From Arctopsyche grandis (taxonomy: Eukaryota; Arthropoda; Insecta; Trichoptera; Hydropsychidae), in NCBI RefSeq assembly GCF_051622035.1, contig NC_135362.1, positions 18,562,501 to 18,626,500 of the forward strand: a DNA stretch of 64,000 bases, given 5' to 3'. Shown here piece after piece: positions 27,215-39,355 of the stretch. The stretch's first letter is position 1. Each line of letters begins with the position of its first letter. Below the pieces are notes generated by a model. The model did no database searches, was not told the DNA's origin, and saw only the letters and a program-made list of their open reading frames with translations. A program made the translations under genes and the position numbers.

Positions 27215-28860
27215 TCAATTTAACAACTTACAAACTCTCACCAAAATTTAAAATGAATTAAATTAGGACAAACAAGATTTTAGCAGCGATTTATTAAACT
27301 TGATATTTTATTTCATTTGATAGTTCAACATAGTTTTTACAGTTGAAATAAAAAAAAAACTAAATGCTGCTTAATATAGGCATAAAAAATGAGATACGTT
27401 ATTTAAATACATACATAATGTTTTAAAAAAAGAATACATGTACATACATTTGAAAAAATGTGTCCAAAAACTATATATACATATGTACATATGTACATAC
27501 ATACATATACATATTATATATACATACAAATATTCATAGTATTATACCTACATGCTTCCAGGCGGAGTTGTTTATGACGAAAGGTTGTGAAATAGTAATA
27601 ATTAAATACAACATATTAAAAAAAAATACATACAAGCATGACAAAGTTGTGTAATTTATATTATTTATAGCAAAATTATTATTTATTATTTAATTTTTCC
27701 TATGCAAAAGACTGTACTGTTCCAATTAATTTTTATTGTAATGGCTGTGTGCATAAGCGTTATATTATAATATAAAATAAATACAAATGTATATTTAAAG
27801 TCTAACCAAAAATTAGTATATGAAAAAATGTTGAAGATTTATGTATGTATGTTTAGTAGAAAGCTCCAATTTGTTACGTTTATTATTGAAACAAAATGCA
27901 AATGTACAATACGTTGATTAATGATGAGAAAAGCACATTGAATGTGCTATGTAATCATAATATTCTATAGCTACAATTAAATATGATAAAAAGTGATTTG
28001 TTTTTATTTCAAGTTAACAGAGCCACTCGTTTTATAATGAAAATTTAAAAATAAATCTCATCCACTCAATTATGTTCAGCCTTCAGGCAAAAGATAAATC
28101 ACAATTTCACTCGTTTTCTTCAATTCATTGAAAATAATTAAATATTACACAAAAGTACATAATGTGGGTTTAAAAAATATGAAACAAGGCGTTTTAGAAA
28201 TTAATTTCAATTTTTAAAATTGCCAAATTTAAATTTAACAAATACGAATTTCCTAATTTTCAAAACAAAACAAACCAAAATAATTAAAATAATATTGTTG
28301 CGTAGATGAGTTTCTTTGAAACTATATCGTATCGCATTTGAGGAAAGCAATCTTCGAATTTGTTTATCCAATAAAAGTTTTAATTGGCACCGAAGACAAC
28401 ACGGCAAGATCAACGGGAAAAAAACCACGTCACAATAGATTTGCAATTAAAACTTTTCTTGAGTGCATGAGAAAGATTTTGAATTATAATTTCTTGGGTT
28501 TTAATTTATAATTTATACAAAGGGCAAAACTTTCGAAACAGAATCTCGCTTCGTAATAATCTTGTGACTACGCCCTCGTATATTAGTAGTGCTGCCATCT
28601 GATAATTTAAATATACAAATCTAATGAATAAATTCACATACATGTTTCACATAATATACAAGTCTGCTCTCATTAAAATTATCGTATTTCGGACGAAAAA
28701 GTCTGACGAATGAGCCTAATAATAGAATTGGATTTTAATAAATCAAAACAATTGAAGCGCATAAATAAGTGAGTGAAATAAATGAAAATGAAAATAAAAT
28801 AATCGTTAGCATTTATTATCTTTGTATTTTGACCTTATATATTGTATATTGAGAAAATAC
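26700..28860. other. Intergenic, AT-rich; GGAGTCGGAG repeat at 26.85 kb
   Basis: No gene is seen. At 26840-26905 the words TCGGAGTCGGAG recur as a short degenerate minisatellite. An (AT)n run is at 27179-27212. Short TACATA tracts occur at 27420-27540. Confidence 0.5.
27179..27212. repeat. (AT)n microsatellite
   Basis: About 34 bases of alternating AT. Confidence 0.9.
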
Positions 28861-28872
28861 AAGCAAAAATAA

Positions 28873-28878
28873 TTTATT
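28873..28878 (-). terminator. Poly(A) signal for the odorant-binding protein gene
   Basis: AATAAA on the minus strand, about 48 bases beyond the stop codon. Confidence 0.6.
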
Positions 28879-28925
28879 TTAAACATTCTAGAATTTTTCC
28901 AAGGGGATGGGATATATAGACGGGT

Positions 28926-29396
28926 TTACATTTTTTTAGTGACTTCTTTGAATTTTTTAACGTGTAGCATGCTACATTCTGCTATCTTTTTGGCCGCCTT
29001 GCAACTATCGTCATCGGCAGTGATTGTCTTGGCACAAGCTTTGGAAACGTCTCCGATGAGTTCAGCGACCATGTCTCCTGGTCCGAGAATCTTGTGGGCC
29101 ATCATCTGAGTTGCATCTTCTAAGTATTTGCCATTCTGGATCAGGTCCATCTTCTCCATCATGCACGCGATGAAACAATCTCCCGTTTTGGTATCAGGTA
29201 ATTTTTTCCTGGACATGAAGATGAGTACGTCTTCGTCTGTTGCGCCGACTTTCATCTTGCACTCGGTAGCATTCGAAAGGAACTCCTTTTGATGTTTTAT
29301 TAACATTTCAGCCATTTCACCGGACATGGCTTCGCTTTGCTGCATGCTCAAAAGTAGCACGAGATTCAGTGAAAGCAACACTTTCGTACTGAACAT
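28926..29396 (-). CDS. Classic odorant-binding protein, intronless
   Basis: A small secreted carrier of hydrophobic ligands in sensillar lymph or other body fluids. The 156-residue frame has a signal peptide (residues 1-23, cleavage near QSEA). The mature helical domain has exactly six cysteines at 46, 74, 78, 121, 132 and 141. The spacing C-27-C-3-C-42-C-10-C-8-C is the PBP/GOBP classic pattern (three disulfides). There is no intron from ATG to stop, whereas most insect OBP genes have at least one. A TATA box at -31 and a TCAGT initiator lie upstream, and AATAAA follows the stop. No second OBP lies in the window. The family is certain; the ligand and expression site cannot be told, and a non-olfactory role is possible. 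Confidence 0.95.
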   Translation of the reverse strand: MFSTKVLLSLNLVLLLSMQQSEAMSGEMAEMLIKHQKEFLSNATECKMKVGATDEDVLIFMSRKKLPDTKTGDCFIACMMEKMDLIQNGKYLEDATQMMAHKILGPGDMVAELIGDVSKACAKTITADDDSCKAAKKIAECSMLHVKKFKEVTKKM

Positions 29397-29456
29397 TTTA
29401 TATCAAAGTAAGTAAGAGATATATGTATGTGTATACTAAATGCAGTATTCGAAAAC

Positions 29457-29490
29457 ACTGAAGTAACATCAGAAACTCGCAGTTTATATA
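29457..29490 (-). promoter_or_regulatory. OBP core promoter: TATA box plus TCAGT initiator
   Basis: On the minus strand TATATAAA (29490-29483) is followed by the arthropod initiator TCAGT (29461-29457). The spacing puts the TATA start 31 bases before the initiator A at 29459. The predicted 5' UTR is about 62 bases and reaches the ATG without needing an intron. Confidence 0.75.
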
Positions 29491-31620
29491 TGGTAGAATG
29501 AATTGAATTATAATTGCATCTATTGGAGCATCATTAGCCTAGTAGTGCCTAAGCATATTTAAAAACCAATTGTAACTTGTTATTCAAAAAATAAATCGTA
29601 CAGCTTTGATGGATTTTACATATAATTGTGCTTGTTGTATGACTGAAGGTTAAAATTAAAATAATAATTATCCTATGGACCATTAAACAGTATAGGATAG
29701 AATACTGATGCGTGTTTTAAGTGAAAACTTTTATATATAGGAATTTCAACGCCGAAGAAAGTAGGAAATCCTTTATGATATTTTTATACATTAAGTTTTT
29801 CTCATAAAAATGGTTTCCGCAATGACACAAAGAAGAAAGGATTCACAACGGGTATTGTTAATGGAAGGAAGAATGTTGGCTTAGGATATTTTTATCTGTT
29901 TAATGTTCCATCTCAAATCTTCTAGTTTATAACTCGATAAAAATATATACGTGCATATACCATCGATTTTTAATTTTCAAATTAATAAAACGAATTAAAT
30001 GTCTTTGAATACATTGAAACGCTTTTCTTATACTCGTTTTGGAAATGAATACATCGATTTTTTTTTACTCTTTGATCAATTATGGATTCATTACAATCGA
30101 GTATACATACATACTTACATACATGTATATGTACATATATTTTAATTATGATTAGAAACGTCCAGTCTAATGAAAAAATTTAAGTGATGTAAAAGTTTAA
30201 TGATTTCAATATACATAGTATGTATTTTTGATAATCATAGTTATAGAATTTATGTTCAATATAAACTTTAAATTAATTTTAATTAAACCCACATGTGCGT
30301 GGTATTTTCACGCGAATTACTAAGGGATAAGTTTTTCTCATTTGTCTCCCGTTAACTCTGTTGGAGTTATTAAACAGTTTTATTATGTTATTAAATTGTG
30401 TTTCCTGTACACAGCTATAAAACGAAAACATATGTATGTATGTATGTACATGTACATACATATTTACGTTCTACGCTTGATAAATCAAGTCAAATTGAGT
30501 CATAAAGCATACTGCCGCAGGTTTTCAGAGTCAAAGGCGACAATGAACTTTAGGAAATGGTCCTTCGTACGTCTGCTATTTAATTTTTGAGGTGTGAAAT
30601 TTACCACGAACATTCCATCCCTCAAGGCTTTTATCAAATTTGCAAAGTCGACTCGTACCGCAGACGTAAATGGGGACGAGGGAAAATCCCGGGAAATTCG
30701 ACAAAAGGATTCCGTTAAATTGTCACCCACTGACAATTTTCCATTGATAACTAGTGTGCCGTAAAAATGTGATATGATGTTTCATCGATATATATTCCTC
30801 GTCATATATTTTCATTATAGTATATTCATCGTTAACATGTATTCATATTATAAATATTGATGATATTCGGTGAAAATCTATTTCGACAGCATATATATTA
30901 CAATATCTCGCATACAAAATGGAATATTAGAATGGGCGATGGTCACCATTCATCATTCATCCGTGGGATTAATCTTCTATGTCAATATTTTATAAACTGG
31001 TGGTCGCAAAGCAATTTTAGCGGGTTCGTGTGAATATTTTCAGGTGTTAAAATTAAAAAATGTTTCGTTCGAACTTAAACAGTCGATCGTCCTATAACTC
31101 GGTAGAATTTAATTTAATTTACTCATTTGGAATTTAATACCCAACCCGATTCTCAATTTTTTAATGTTTCTATGCGAATAAATAAGTAAAAGCGATATGT
31201 ATGTATCTTAGAAGATTCAAAATATCGAGTTGCGGTGTTCTTCGATGGCAGTTTATGCATTTTGAATTACTGTTTGTATTGTTTATTAATGTTTGTATTG
31301 TCCACCAGCTGGTATTTCTTTTACATCTAGTCCGTAAAATAGGAAGGCAGTAATATTTAGAAAATTTAAAAATTAATATTATATTAATTCTTATTCAAAA
31401 AAATCTATGACATTCTATTCATTGCCGCAATTTTAATGAAAAATTAATGCATGCATTTGATCGGTTATGAAATAGCAACAAAAATCACTGTCAGCGAAGT
31501 TGTAATGCGATGCGTTACATTGATTATTCATATGTATGTATGTATGTAGATATTTATAGAATAGATCGTCGCTTATTTGATAAAATCCTAAATTACACGT
31601 AATTTGTAAATTTTTAACCT
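29491..31620. other. Intergenic, no gene seen
   Basis: AT-rich spacer with CATACATACTTACATAC-type runs (30105-30140, 30430-30465). Overlapping short frames on both strands around 30300-30740 show no family likeness. Confidence 0.5.
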
Positions 31621-31623
31621 TAC

Positions 31624-32410
31624 AGAAATTTGACCAAATATGGAGATACATTTTATTTTACAATCTCGCATTTTTATGAACCCCAAATGCTTTTGGTCTA
31701 TACTAAGACTAAGTACAAAAATAATGCTTTACCTAATACTGTACAATTTAGTGATATTTGTGCCTCGTCTGGTTTAGATATGTGTGAATTGTTTTTTAAA
31801 TATTTCTCATCTGTACACAGCAGTGATGAATGTTACCTTTCATATGTGGACGCTCACATTGACTATTGCTCGTATTGCCTCGATAAGATATAATATTATA
31901 TATGTTGATAGAAAAGAGATTACTAATATACTATTTAATTTAGATGTAAATAAAGGAGTTAGACCTGACGGCATACCTCCATACTCTATCAAAGCTTGTT
32001 ATTTGGAACTTGTGGATCCTTTATTTATAATATTTAACAATTCTTTATATGCTGGTGTATTCCTCTCCAAATGGAAACTAGCCCACATTATGCCTATTTT
32101 TAAGTCTGACGACAAATCATGTGATAACTATAGACCAATAAGTATCTTATCCCGTTTTGCTAAAATTTTTGAATACTCCTTTGATAAAGTTAATCACGTT
32201 TTGCTAATTCACAAATTATCTAAATTTGGAATTCATGGCAATTTACTTAGATGGTTAACTTCGTATATTAATTTGAGAAGTCAATTAGTTACTATAAAGG
32301 ATTTTTCATCTGCTCCTAGACTAATCCCTTCAGGAGTCCCTCATGGGTTTCGGATTTGTTACTTTTATACAAGATTGCTAATGGTATCCTTGACACACTT
32401 GTTTTAAACG
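31624..32410 (+). pseudogene. Decayed non-LTR retrotransposon (Jockey/CR1-like) reverse transcriptase
   Basis: 31640-31870 reads like the linker before the reverse transcriptase (LPNTVQFSDICASS ... LFFKYFSSVHS). After a frameshift, 31900-32400 carries RT blocks: GVRPDGIPPYSIKAC, FLSKWKLAHIMPIFKSDDKS, NYRPISIL, FDKVNHVLLIHKLSKFGI and IPSGVPHG. The region between RFAKIFE and FDKVNH, which normally holds about 60 residues including part of the catalytic core, is deleted. The frame is lost after SGVPHG. It is inactive. The clade assignment is approximate. Confidence 0.8.
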
Positions 32411-32558
32411 AAATTAATTTTAAAGTTAATGCCCGATTCACCAGATGTAGAAATCTATTCTATGTATATACCAATTTTTCATATTAACACTTTTTACCAA
32501 TTTAATAGTATAATTGCACGTACATACATATGTATGTATATGCCGTATTTACATTTAT

Positions 32559-32645
32559 AAATTTTAGCAAAACGGGATAAGATACTTATTGGTCTATAGT
32601 TATCACATGATTTGTCGTCAGACTTAAAAATAGGCATAATGTGGG
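32559..32645 (-). repeat. Inverted duplicate of an 87-bp LINE segment
   Basis: This stretch is the exact reverse complement of 32082-32168, the part of the LINE that reads PIFKSDDKSCDNYRPIS. The arms are separated by about 390 bases. The perfect match contrasts with the decayed state of the element. Confidence 0.92.
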
Positions 32646-32649
32646 ATAG

Positions 32650-34526
32650 TATTAATGATTGTTTTTTTTTTGACCTTTTTGCTGACTTTTTCGGTACTTT
32701 TAGGGCAAATCTGTGGTTGATTTGCTACTTCGCCTTCATTGTTTAATTATTTTAATATGTTTTTGCAATTTTTCTTTTTTGTTTGCTTTATATTACCATG
32801 TGGTGCTGACTGTACATGGAATATTATATGTATATTTTTTTATCTCACTGTACTTTTTCTTTTTTATATTTTATTCCGTATGTGTGCCAATTTAAATAAA
32901 AATTCTCCTAGGAAATTGGTTAGGGAAGTCTTTCAAAAATGTTTAAGAATGATATTATTGATCTCAAGAAATAATATGAGTTAGTATAGAATAGTTACAT
33001 ACATAGTATAGAAGTTAAATGAGAGGATTAATCACATATGCAAAAATAACGTAATATGGTAATTGTTGAAAAAAATAAAATTGCCAAAAATATATTTGTT
33101 TTTTCAAAGGATTTATTTTACGCAACTGCTTTCATTCACAAATGTATATATTTTTACATGTTTTATGATCGCAAGGGTGGAAAAGTGGGAAAGAGGAGAG
33201 GCTGAGTGTCCTCGCACTGTGGGTGGTTTACGGTTAGTGCGCACATCATCCCTCTATACATGTCTTCTTATCTCGCCAAATTGAACAGAAACCTTGATCG
33301 ATCGTAATAGGGTTCCAAATACCAATACGAAGCCTGTATATAATACTTTCATATCATTTTTCAGTGTGAAATATTTTGCATTAGAACTACTTTGTCTCAA
33401 CTATGTCTTTTGTCATCGCTTTATCATTTCAAAAATTTAACAGGATTGTCTTATTTTAAAGACACATTTAATTTCGAAAAATTTTAAATCCAATTCAGGA
33501 GTATTTTCAAAATATTCGTACTTTGCGAAGTTTTTGAAGAGACATTTTTAAGAGTTGGAATTCAACGACTTTATCTTTGTACTTTATCAAATTTATAAAT
33601 ATAAACCGTTTCGTTATACATTTCATTGAAATGTAGGGCAAGTCCTGCTTTGTAACTCGTTCTTATTCATTCATAATGGAAATGTCAAATAGCAAATCTT
33701 TGAAAGCAATTTGTTTTTCAATTACGAAGTTATTAGTTTCATATGCGATGTCACCATTTTCATTAAAATGTATAAAGCCATATGTACATTGCGATATTAT
33801 AATAGAATAAGATATAGCTTATTCACGACAGTTACGATGTCGTAAATGTGAGTTATGGAAGACGTAAGATTAAGGGAGTAATAAGAGAATGAATATTTAA
33901 AGCTTTTTTGACTAAAAAAATTACGTCGGGCAACCCTAATGCACTTCATCTCATTGAAATGATGTACGTGGGCAAATAGTATGATGTAGGTGTGTAAATA
34001 ACGAGAAAATGACTCGATAGAGCTAATAAACGCTTCTGGGTATTGCGAGTGGTTTTCGTTTAATACGAGCAGGCGCGCCCATATTTGTTATTATGCAAAT
34101 ATAATAATATAATTTTCCGAACATGAAAATTTGTTGGTGGGCATAGGACGCATTGAAAATGAAAATAAACAGGTCTCACCGAACAAGCATTAACATAATA
34201 ATGTTTCGAATGATTTGCATAAATGGATTTGTTCGCTAAAGCTTTCAGTATTGAACCTACAGATGCTTTTATTCGAATATTTCGATTAAATTTGAGAATG
34301 GAAAAAATGGAGATTTAAATGTTAAAAACTGTCGATCGCATACACGCTTGCTTCACTACAGTTGATTTGGCTTTTTAAATTGGAAATGTTTATTTATTGG
34401 TTTCATTGTCACGAGTTATTGACAGCTTTTATGTATCAAAACATGCATTCAAATAAAATAATAAATGAAATCTAATAAAAAAAGAAATATTATTTTCACT
34501 ACAGAATTTCACCACAGTTATAACAT
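32650..34526. other. Intergenic, no gene seen
   Basis: AT-rich. Short hydrophobic frames at 32713-32984 are T-rich translation artefacts. The 33170-33310 part is GC-richer without a recognisable feature. Confidence 0.45.
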
Positions 34527-34532
34527 TTTATT
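34527..34532 (-). terminator. Possible poly(A) signal for the small secreted peptide
   Basis: AATAAA on the minus strand, about 155 bases past the stop codon of the 71-residue frame. Confidence 0.35.
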
Positions 34533-34685
34533 TAGTATGTGAAAGGTAATATAATACAGTAAATTATTGGTTTATACATTATAAAAAATTATATGATAAA
34601 TATAGAAAACATATATTCATTTACTTTAAAACATTAATTTGAAAACTATAATTATTATTTGATGGACAAGTTAAGTAGTGTTCTA

Positions 34686-34901
34686 TTAGAAAAATCTAGA
34701 TAGAACGTTGGATATAATCCATATGAAAGCCTTTTGCATCCAGCACCAAATGGAGCACTCGACATCTCCAGACTCGTCTTCAAATTCAGAATTTTCCGGA
34801 GCAGCTGTTGTGCCGTCTTCGCAGGACACCCTCGTCACCAGGATGAGCCAAAATGAAAAGCCCGTCAACAAGATTGATGCCAATGGAAAATAAGACGCCA
34901 T
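34686..34901 (-). CDS. Small predicted secreted peptide (71 residues)
   Basis: I do not recognise the family. The frame begins at ATG and has a clear signal peptide (about residues 1-27, hydrophobic core PLASILLTGFSFWLILV, cleavage probably near VSC). An acidic stretch of about 20 residues follows (EDGTTAAPENSEFEDESGD). The C-terminus, VECSIWCWMQKAFIWIISN plus VLSRFF, is Trp/Phe/Ile-rich with two basic residues and two cysteines spaced C-x-x-x-C. The acidic pro-region plus amphipathic or hydrophobic tail resembles the plan of secreted peptide precursors, but no convertase site (KR/RR) separates them. The coding stretch is visibly less AT-rich than its flanks. An acceptor-like TTCAG lies directly before the ATG on the minus strand, so a 5' UTR intron is possible. 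The function is unknown. Confidence 0.6.
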   Translation of the reverse strand: MASYFPLASILLTGFSFWLILVTRVSCEDGTTAAPENSEFEDESGDVECSIWCWMQKAFIWIISNVLSRFF

Positions 34902-34999
34902 GCTGAAGTTTTATATGCAACAAGTCGATTTATTTTTTCAGAATAATATATAATTTGAATGAATAGAGTGCGGTCTATGGTAAAGTAGTACCTGTCTAG

Positions 35000-35757
35000 C
35001 TATGAATTCAAAGTGTACTGTGACAAAAGCCTTGATCGATTTTGGGTTGTTTCGTTGTTTTGATAAAATTATTGATAAAATCGTAATCACATTCGGTTGC
35101 AAATATAGATTCATATCTATGGAAAATAAAGTAAAAATTGCGCATTTGTAATGAGGTAGTTCCGCTGAGCTTAATGGTATTTCGCAGTACCCATCTGGTT
35201 AGAAAAAATACATGGAGATTTATGGATAAAATAATGCGGAACGGGGATTTAAGTTTAATTTAAATGACAGTTACAATTTTTCATTAATATTCATATGAAC
35301 CATATGGTAATGTAAGTCTAGAACAAACTTTCTTAGTTTTCCAGTTGAGGGATATATAACCTATACATATTGCTTTATATCCTTTAAGGTCGTCGGTTCC
35401 AACCTCTGTATTGTATGGCTAGAAAACAATTCAACTAGTAATCAACTTGCATTAGCCGAGGATTTACCGTTTGCGGCTGCCGAGACTTGGTCTAATTTTG
35501 ATCTATGACCGACATCTGTATTGTGCAGCCTCGGTTACGCGTATAAAACGTAACGACTTTCAGTAATTTTATAAAGGAAACTGCCCCACGAAAAAAATGA
35601 GTTTCCCGTCATCGGCAGCCATTTTCTGCGTGGGTGGCTGTCGGCTAGAAAATTTATCACAACGGAGCGTATGTATAATACGTACGTATGTACGTTCTTT
35701 GTACAACTTCATAGGAAAAAAATCATCAATGAATGGTTATATTATACATATATTATA
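35000..35757. other. Intergenic, no gene seen
   Basis: A GC-richer patch at 35440-35690 (CGAGACTTGG, CATCGGCAGCC) has no open frame. Nothing else is recognised. Confidence 0.4.
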
Positions 35758-36190
35758 CTAGTGGTTTTACCTGACTTCACTCGGTATTTGTAATATAAAC
35801 CGCTTAAACTTGGCTAATCCAATAATAAATATTAATTAGTTTTTTTTTTTATTATATTTATTTGAATCGAAAAAAAAAATAATGACAGCCAATCAGAAAC
35901 GAATGTTTTTCTATATATGTACATATAAGGGAATTGGAACTAAAGCAGGAATCCGCACCGGAACTGAAAAAGGAATCCAGATCCGGAACTGAAAAAGAAA
36001 TAGGGATCCCTAACTGAGACAAAAATCCTGAATCGGAACTGAAAAAGGAACCGAAACTAAAAAGGAATCCGTATCCGAAACTGAAAAAGTAATCGATATC
36101 GATATCGTCGTTATAGATTTTTTTTTCGTTAACGTCACTGATTCTACGAACCAAAACTTACATACAAAGTCTTTTTCGAAATTATATATT
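35758..36190. mobile_element. Family C inverted-repeat element, copy 2 (one end)
   Basis: It begins ACTAGTGGTTTTACCTGACT and shares TTTGTAATATAAACCGCTTA, GATATCGATATCGTC and CAAAGTCTTTTTCGAAA with the copy at 9331-9771. The matching right end is missing. A minisatellite has expanded within it. Confidence 0.7.
35928..36092. repeat. Degenerate minisatellite within the family C element
   Basis: A unit close to GGAACTGAAAAAGGAATCCG is repeated with variation about six times (for example at 35962, 35986, 36027 and 36048). The other family C copy lacks it. Confidence 0.75.
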
Positions 36191-36387
36191 AGATTATATG
36201 TATTACAGCGAGAATTTCGTTAGAAATGCAAGAGTTCCCAGTGACGTCAGGTATGTTGTTGTGGAAGACGAGACATTTTCTTACGAAACTATTTAAATTT
36301 TCATTAAAAGTTCACCTCCTCATCTACTGTAGACACAGTCAAGTGACGAGAAGTGACTTTACGACATCTAGAACTTCTTGTTTTAGC

Positions 36388-36408
36388 GAAAAAAAAAAAA
36401 AAAAAAAT
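36388..36408. repeat. Poly(A) tract
   Basis: A run of about 19 A, possibly the tail of an old retroposed sequence. No coding context. Confidence 0.5.
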
Positions 36409-37092
36409 AATATTCAACCCAGAGGCATTTTTCTTTGAAGGAAATTGGAAAAGTTTCTAAAAGTATACGATATAAATAAGGGATAAGGCGAAAATCGGTC
36501 TTTCCCTGAATTCTAGCACATGTTGTTAATCTCAATTATTAAGTAACAAGTATTCGATTTCATTATATACAATGTATGTGCATATATACTACATATGTAA
36601 TGAATTTACTTTCTTTAAATAATAAACGAATTACAATATATATATGTATATTGTTTATATAAGAAAATTTATTTTTATTAGAAGAATAACAAATCACTGT
36701 TTCTTCACATCTGGGAACAGTTGATATGAAAACATAAGGTTAACGATGGGGCTCTGTAAATTAAGGGATATCAAAAAAATAGTAAAAGAAAATTGTCGAT
36801 AGCATTTTCATAAGATTCAATAAATTCGAGATGTTAATAACTTGAGTTTGTGAGAAATTGATGGGGAGGATACCGATTTATTGAATCCATCACAACAATT
36901 ATGCTGGAGAAATAAAAAAAAATTCTAATAGTAGACAGTCTATCTATGTTTTAATAACCACAAGATCTTGTCAGAGACATATTCGGCTGGGACATTAACC
37001 CAAAACCTATCTACTGGTGTGCAATAGCTCTAATAGTGTAATATCATATGTATACGTACGAGTATCATATATTATATATAACAGCGCTATTC

Positions 37093-37264
37093 TGTGTGTC
37101 TGTGTGTCTGTGTGCGTGTATGTGTGTGTGTCTGTGTGTGTCTGTGTGCGTGCCTGTTTGTATATGTGTGTGTCTGTGTGTGTCTGTGTGTGTCTGTGTG
37201 TGTCTGTGTGTGTCTGTGTGTGTCTGTGTGTATGTCTGTGTGCGTGCCTGTGTGTGTCTGTGTG
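37093..37264. repeat. (TGTGTC)n / (TG)n microsatellite
   Basis: A tandem TGTGTGTCTG-type repeat with TGCGTGCCTG variants over about 170 bases. Long frames on both strands (Cys/Val or His/Thr repeats) are artefacts of this repeat. Confidence 0.95.
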
Positions 37265-37299
37265 CGATAACGCTCGCCATACTATAATAGTCGTTTTGA

Positions 37300-39350
37300 T
37301 TCGACATAATACATAATACACCGGGTTAAATTTTCATGGGGTCTATCACTATATTACAGGTCTGTTACATGTTATAAATTGCTTACGTCACGCCATATAA
37401 AAAATACATAACGGTATTTTGATTTAGCGCGGTTTTGAACCATTAAATTAATTATATTTTAAAGGTATTTGAAAAAAATACGAACGCGATGCGGAACGAA
37501 CACAGAACCGACGCATTTCTTTTAATTTTTTTTACTTAATAACTTAATATTCCATAACCCATGCGATGATATTTCATCGGACACAATACTAGTGTAATAT
37601 AATAAGAAGTGAGCAAACCGTTTACTCTATTATATAAATTAGTTATATTTGATCTATTTACGGATTCTCAATTTTCGATTCCAAACGAAATTTGAGATGT
37701 AGACTTTGTTATCCAACAGCAAACCAATTTGAAAAAAGAAAACAAATGAATAATATTTTCGCGTGCCCTTTATCGGTTGTTTAATATCAAAATACAACGC
37801 ACCTGAATGGTTTTAATTTTACTATAGCATAATAATATCGGAATATTTGATTACATTTTCTCCCACGGCGAAAAGGTGTTCCATTGATTTCGATATAAAA
37901 TTATTCATAAATCATAAGTATCTGAGACATTTTGTGTCATGAATGACAATATAATGTACCGTTTGCGCGGAACGAAGTGTTGTAATTCAAGGCGAGTCAT
38001 AGCCACTTGATTGTCACTCTAGGACTAACTCGTCCAATAAGGGCATGCTTACGTACGAAGGGTGCGTGTTTCAGTGTCACTTAAACTTCACCTTAAATTG
38101 GATATATGTTAATTCAAAGAGACGATACTCTACACGATGAACAGTAGACTATATCCGCGTAAAAGTTGTTTATTATAAATAAACTTTGATGTGTACTTTG
38201 ACGCCTAGTACGCTATGGGAAAGTTCTTGTGAGGTGCTATTACAGATGTTATGCTTAAGCATCGTATCATTAATCGTGAATGTCATCATCTTACCTATAA
38301 ATACATTATAAGTATATATTAATGTTTCACCATTGTAATATAAAATTAAATGAAATATATATATGTATATATAAATATGTATATATTTTCATACTTTTGA
38401 AATATACTTTGAAAATTAAATTCATAAAATGTATTTAACTTCGAGCAAAAAGTACGTCGATAATGTGTATTTAAGATCTTAAAGTAATATTTAGTTCATA
38501 AGAATTTTATAACTTTATCGTCTAGCTCTGAGTTTCACCCTCTATTTTCATAATTTATTTAATAAAGTTTTGAGTTCGTTAATGTTTTTTTATCGAATTC
38601 ATCAGAAATAGATTGATATCACGGAGATGGAATTTAAAATTAAATTCATATCAATATTATAATAATATTTATGAAAATATTTAACGATAACATCTGCTCG
38701 GAATTAAGAAACGGGGAAATGGTTTTGAAGAAAAGTTGTTTAGATAAAAGGAGATTTAAGAGATATTTAAATGGCTGTTTTGTACTTGGCGAGTTTTCCA
38801 TAACGATCAAAAGAATGCGAAATTTCAACTTTGAAAATTGCGCAACACGTTGTTTCACAGTTTGTGTTAAATATTCAGTCATCACCATAAAATTTGCAAG
38901 GGTGAAATTTTTTGCCAGCATAATTTTATTCTTGAAATGAGTCAGAATCAAATCAGTTTTCCTAGATCACACAAGCGAAAAGCATTGTCTGAATTGTTTC
39001 AATAATTTTTATGTACATGTACTGTCTATGATAGTGATCGAATCTATTAGTAAGTGCACATACATTTTTAAATGGTCCAAAAACGGGGTTACACTTGAGT
39101 AGTGACATTCCCTACTGTGCTCCAATTTTGCATTGCAGATAGTCCATTGAAATATAGCGAAATTATTTGCAATCTTTTGACAGCATCATTTTTCTTTTAA
39201 AACGCCATGTTTTTTAAAAATGTAGTTACACAAACGAAAGACGAACAAGAATTGAATATATTAGTCTTAATTTATTTGGAATTATGTCCTCTTTAAGAGG
39301 GCACCAGCCAATAAAATAAAATTAGAATAATGTTGGTTTTAAATACAAAT
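37300..39350. other. Non-coding stretch, no gene seen
   Basis: Overlapping frames on both strands at 38646-38951 (101 and 89 codons) show no family likeness, signal peptide or splice context. I see nothing else to support. Confidence 0.4.
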
Positions 39351-39355
39351 GTATG

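Noticed and set aside
37007-37321. Overlapping long frames on both strands (Cys/Val and His/Thr repeats)
   Set aside because: Pure translation of the TGTGTC microsatellite.
38646-38951. Two overlapping frames of about 100 and 89 codons on opposite strands
   Set aside because: Neither has homology-like motifs, a signal peptide or splice context; mirror frames of this size occur by chance.
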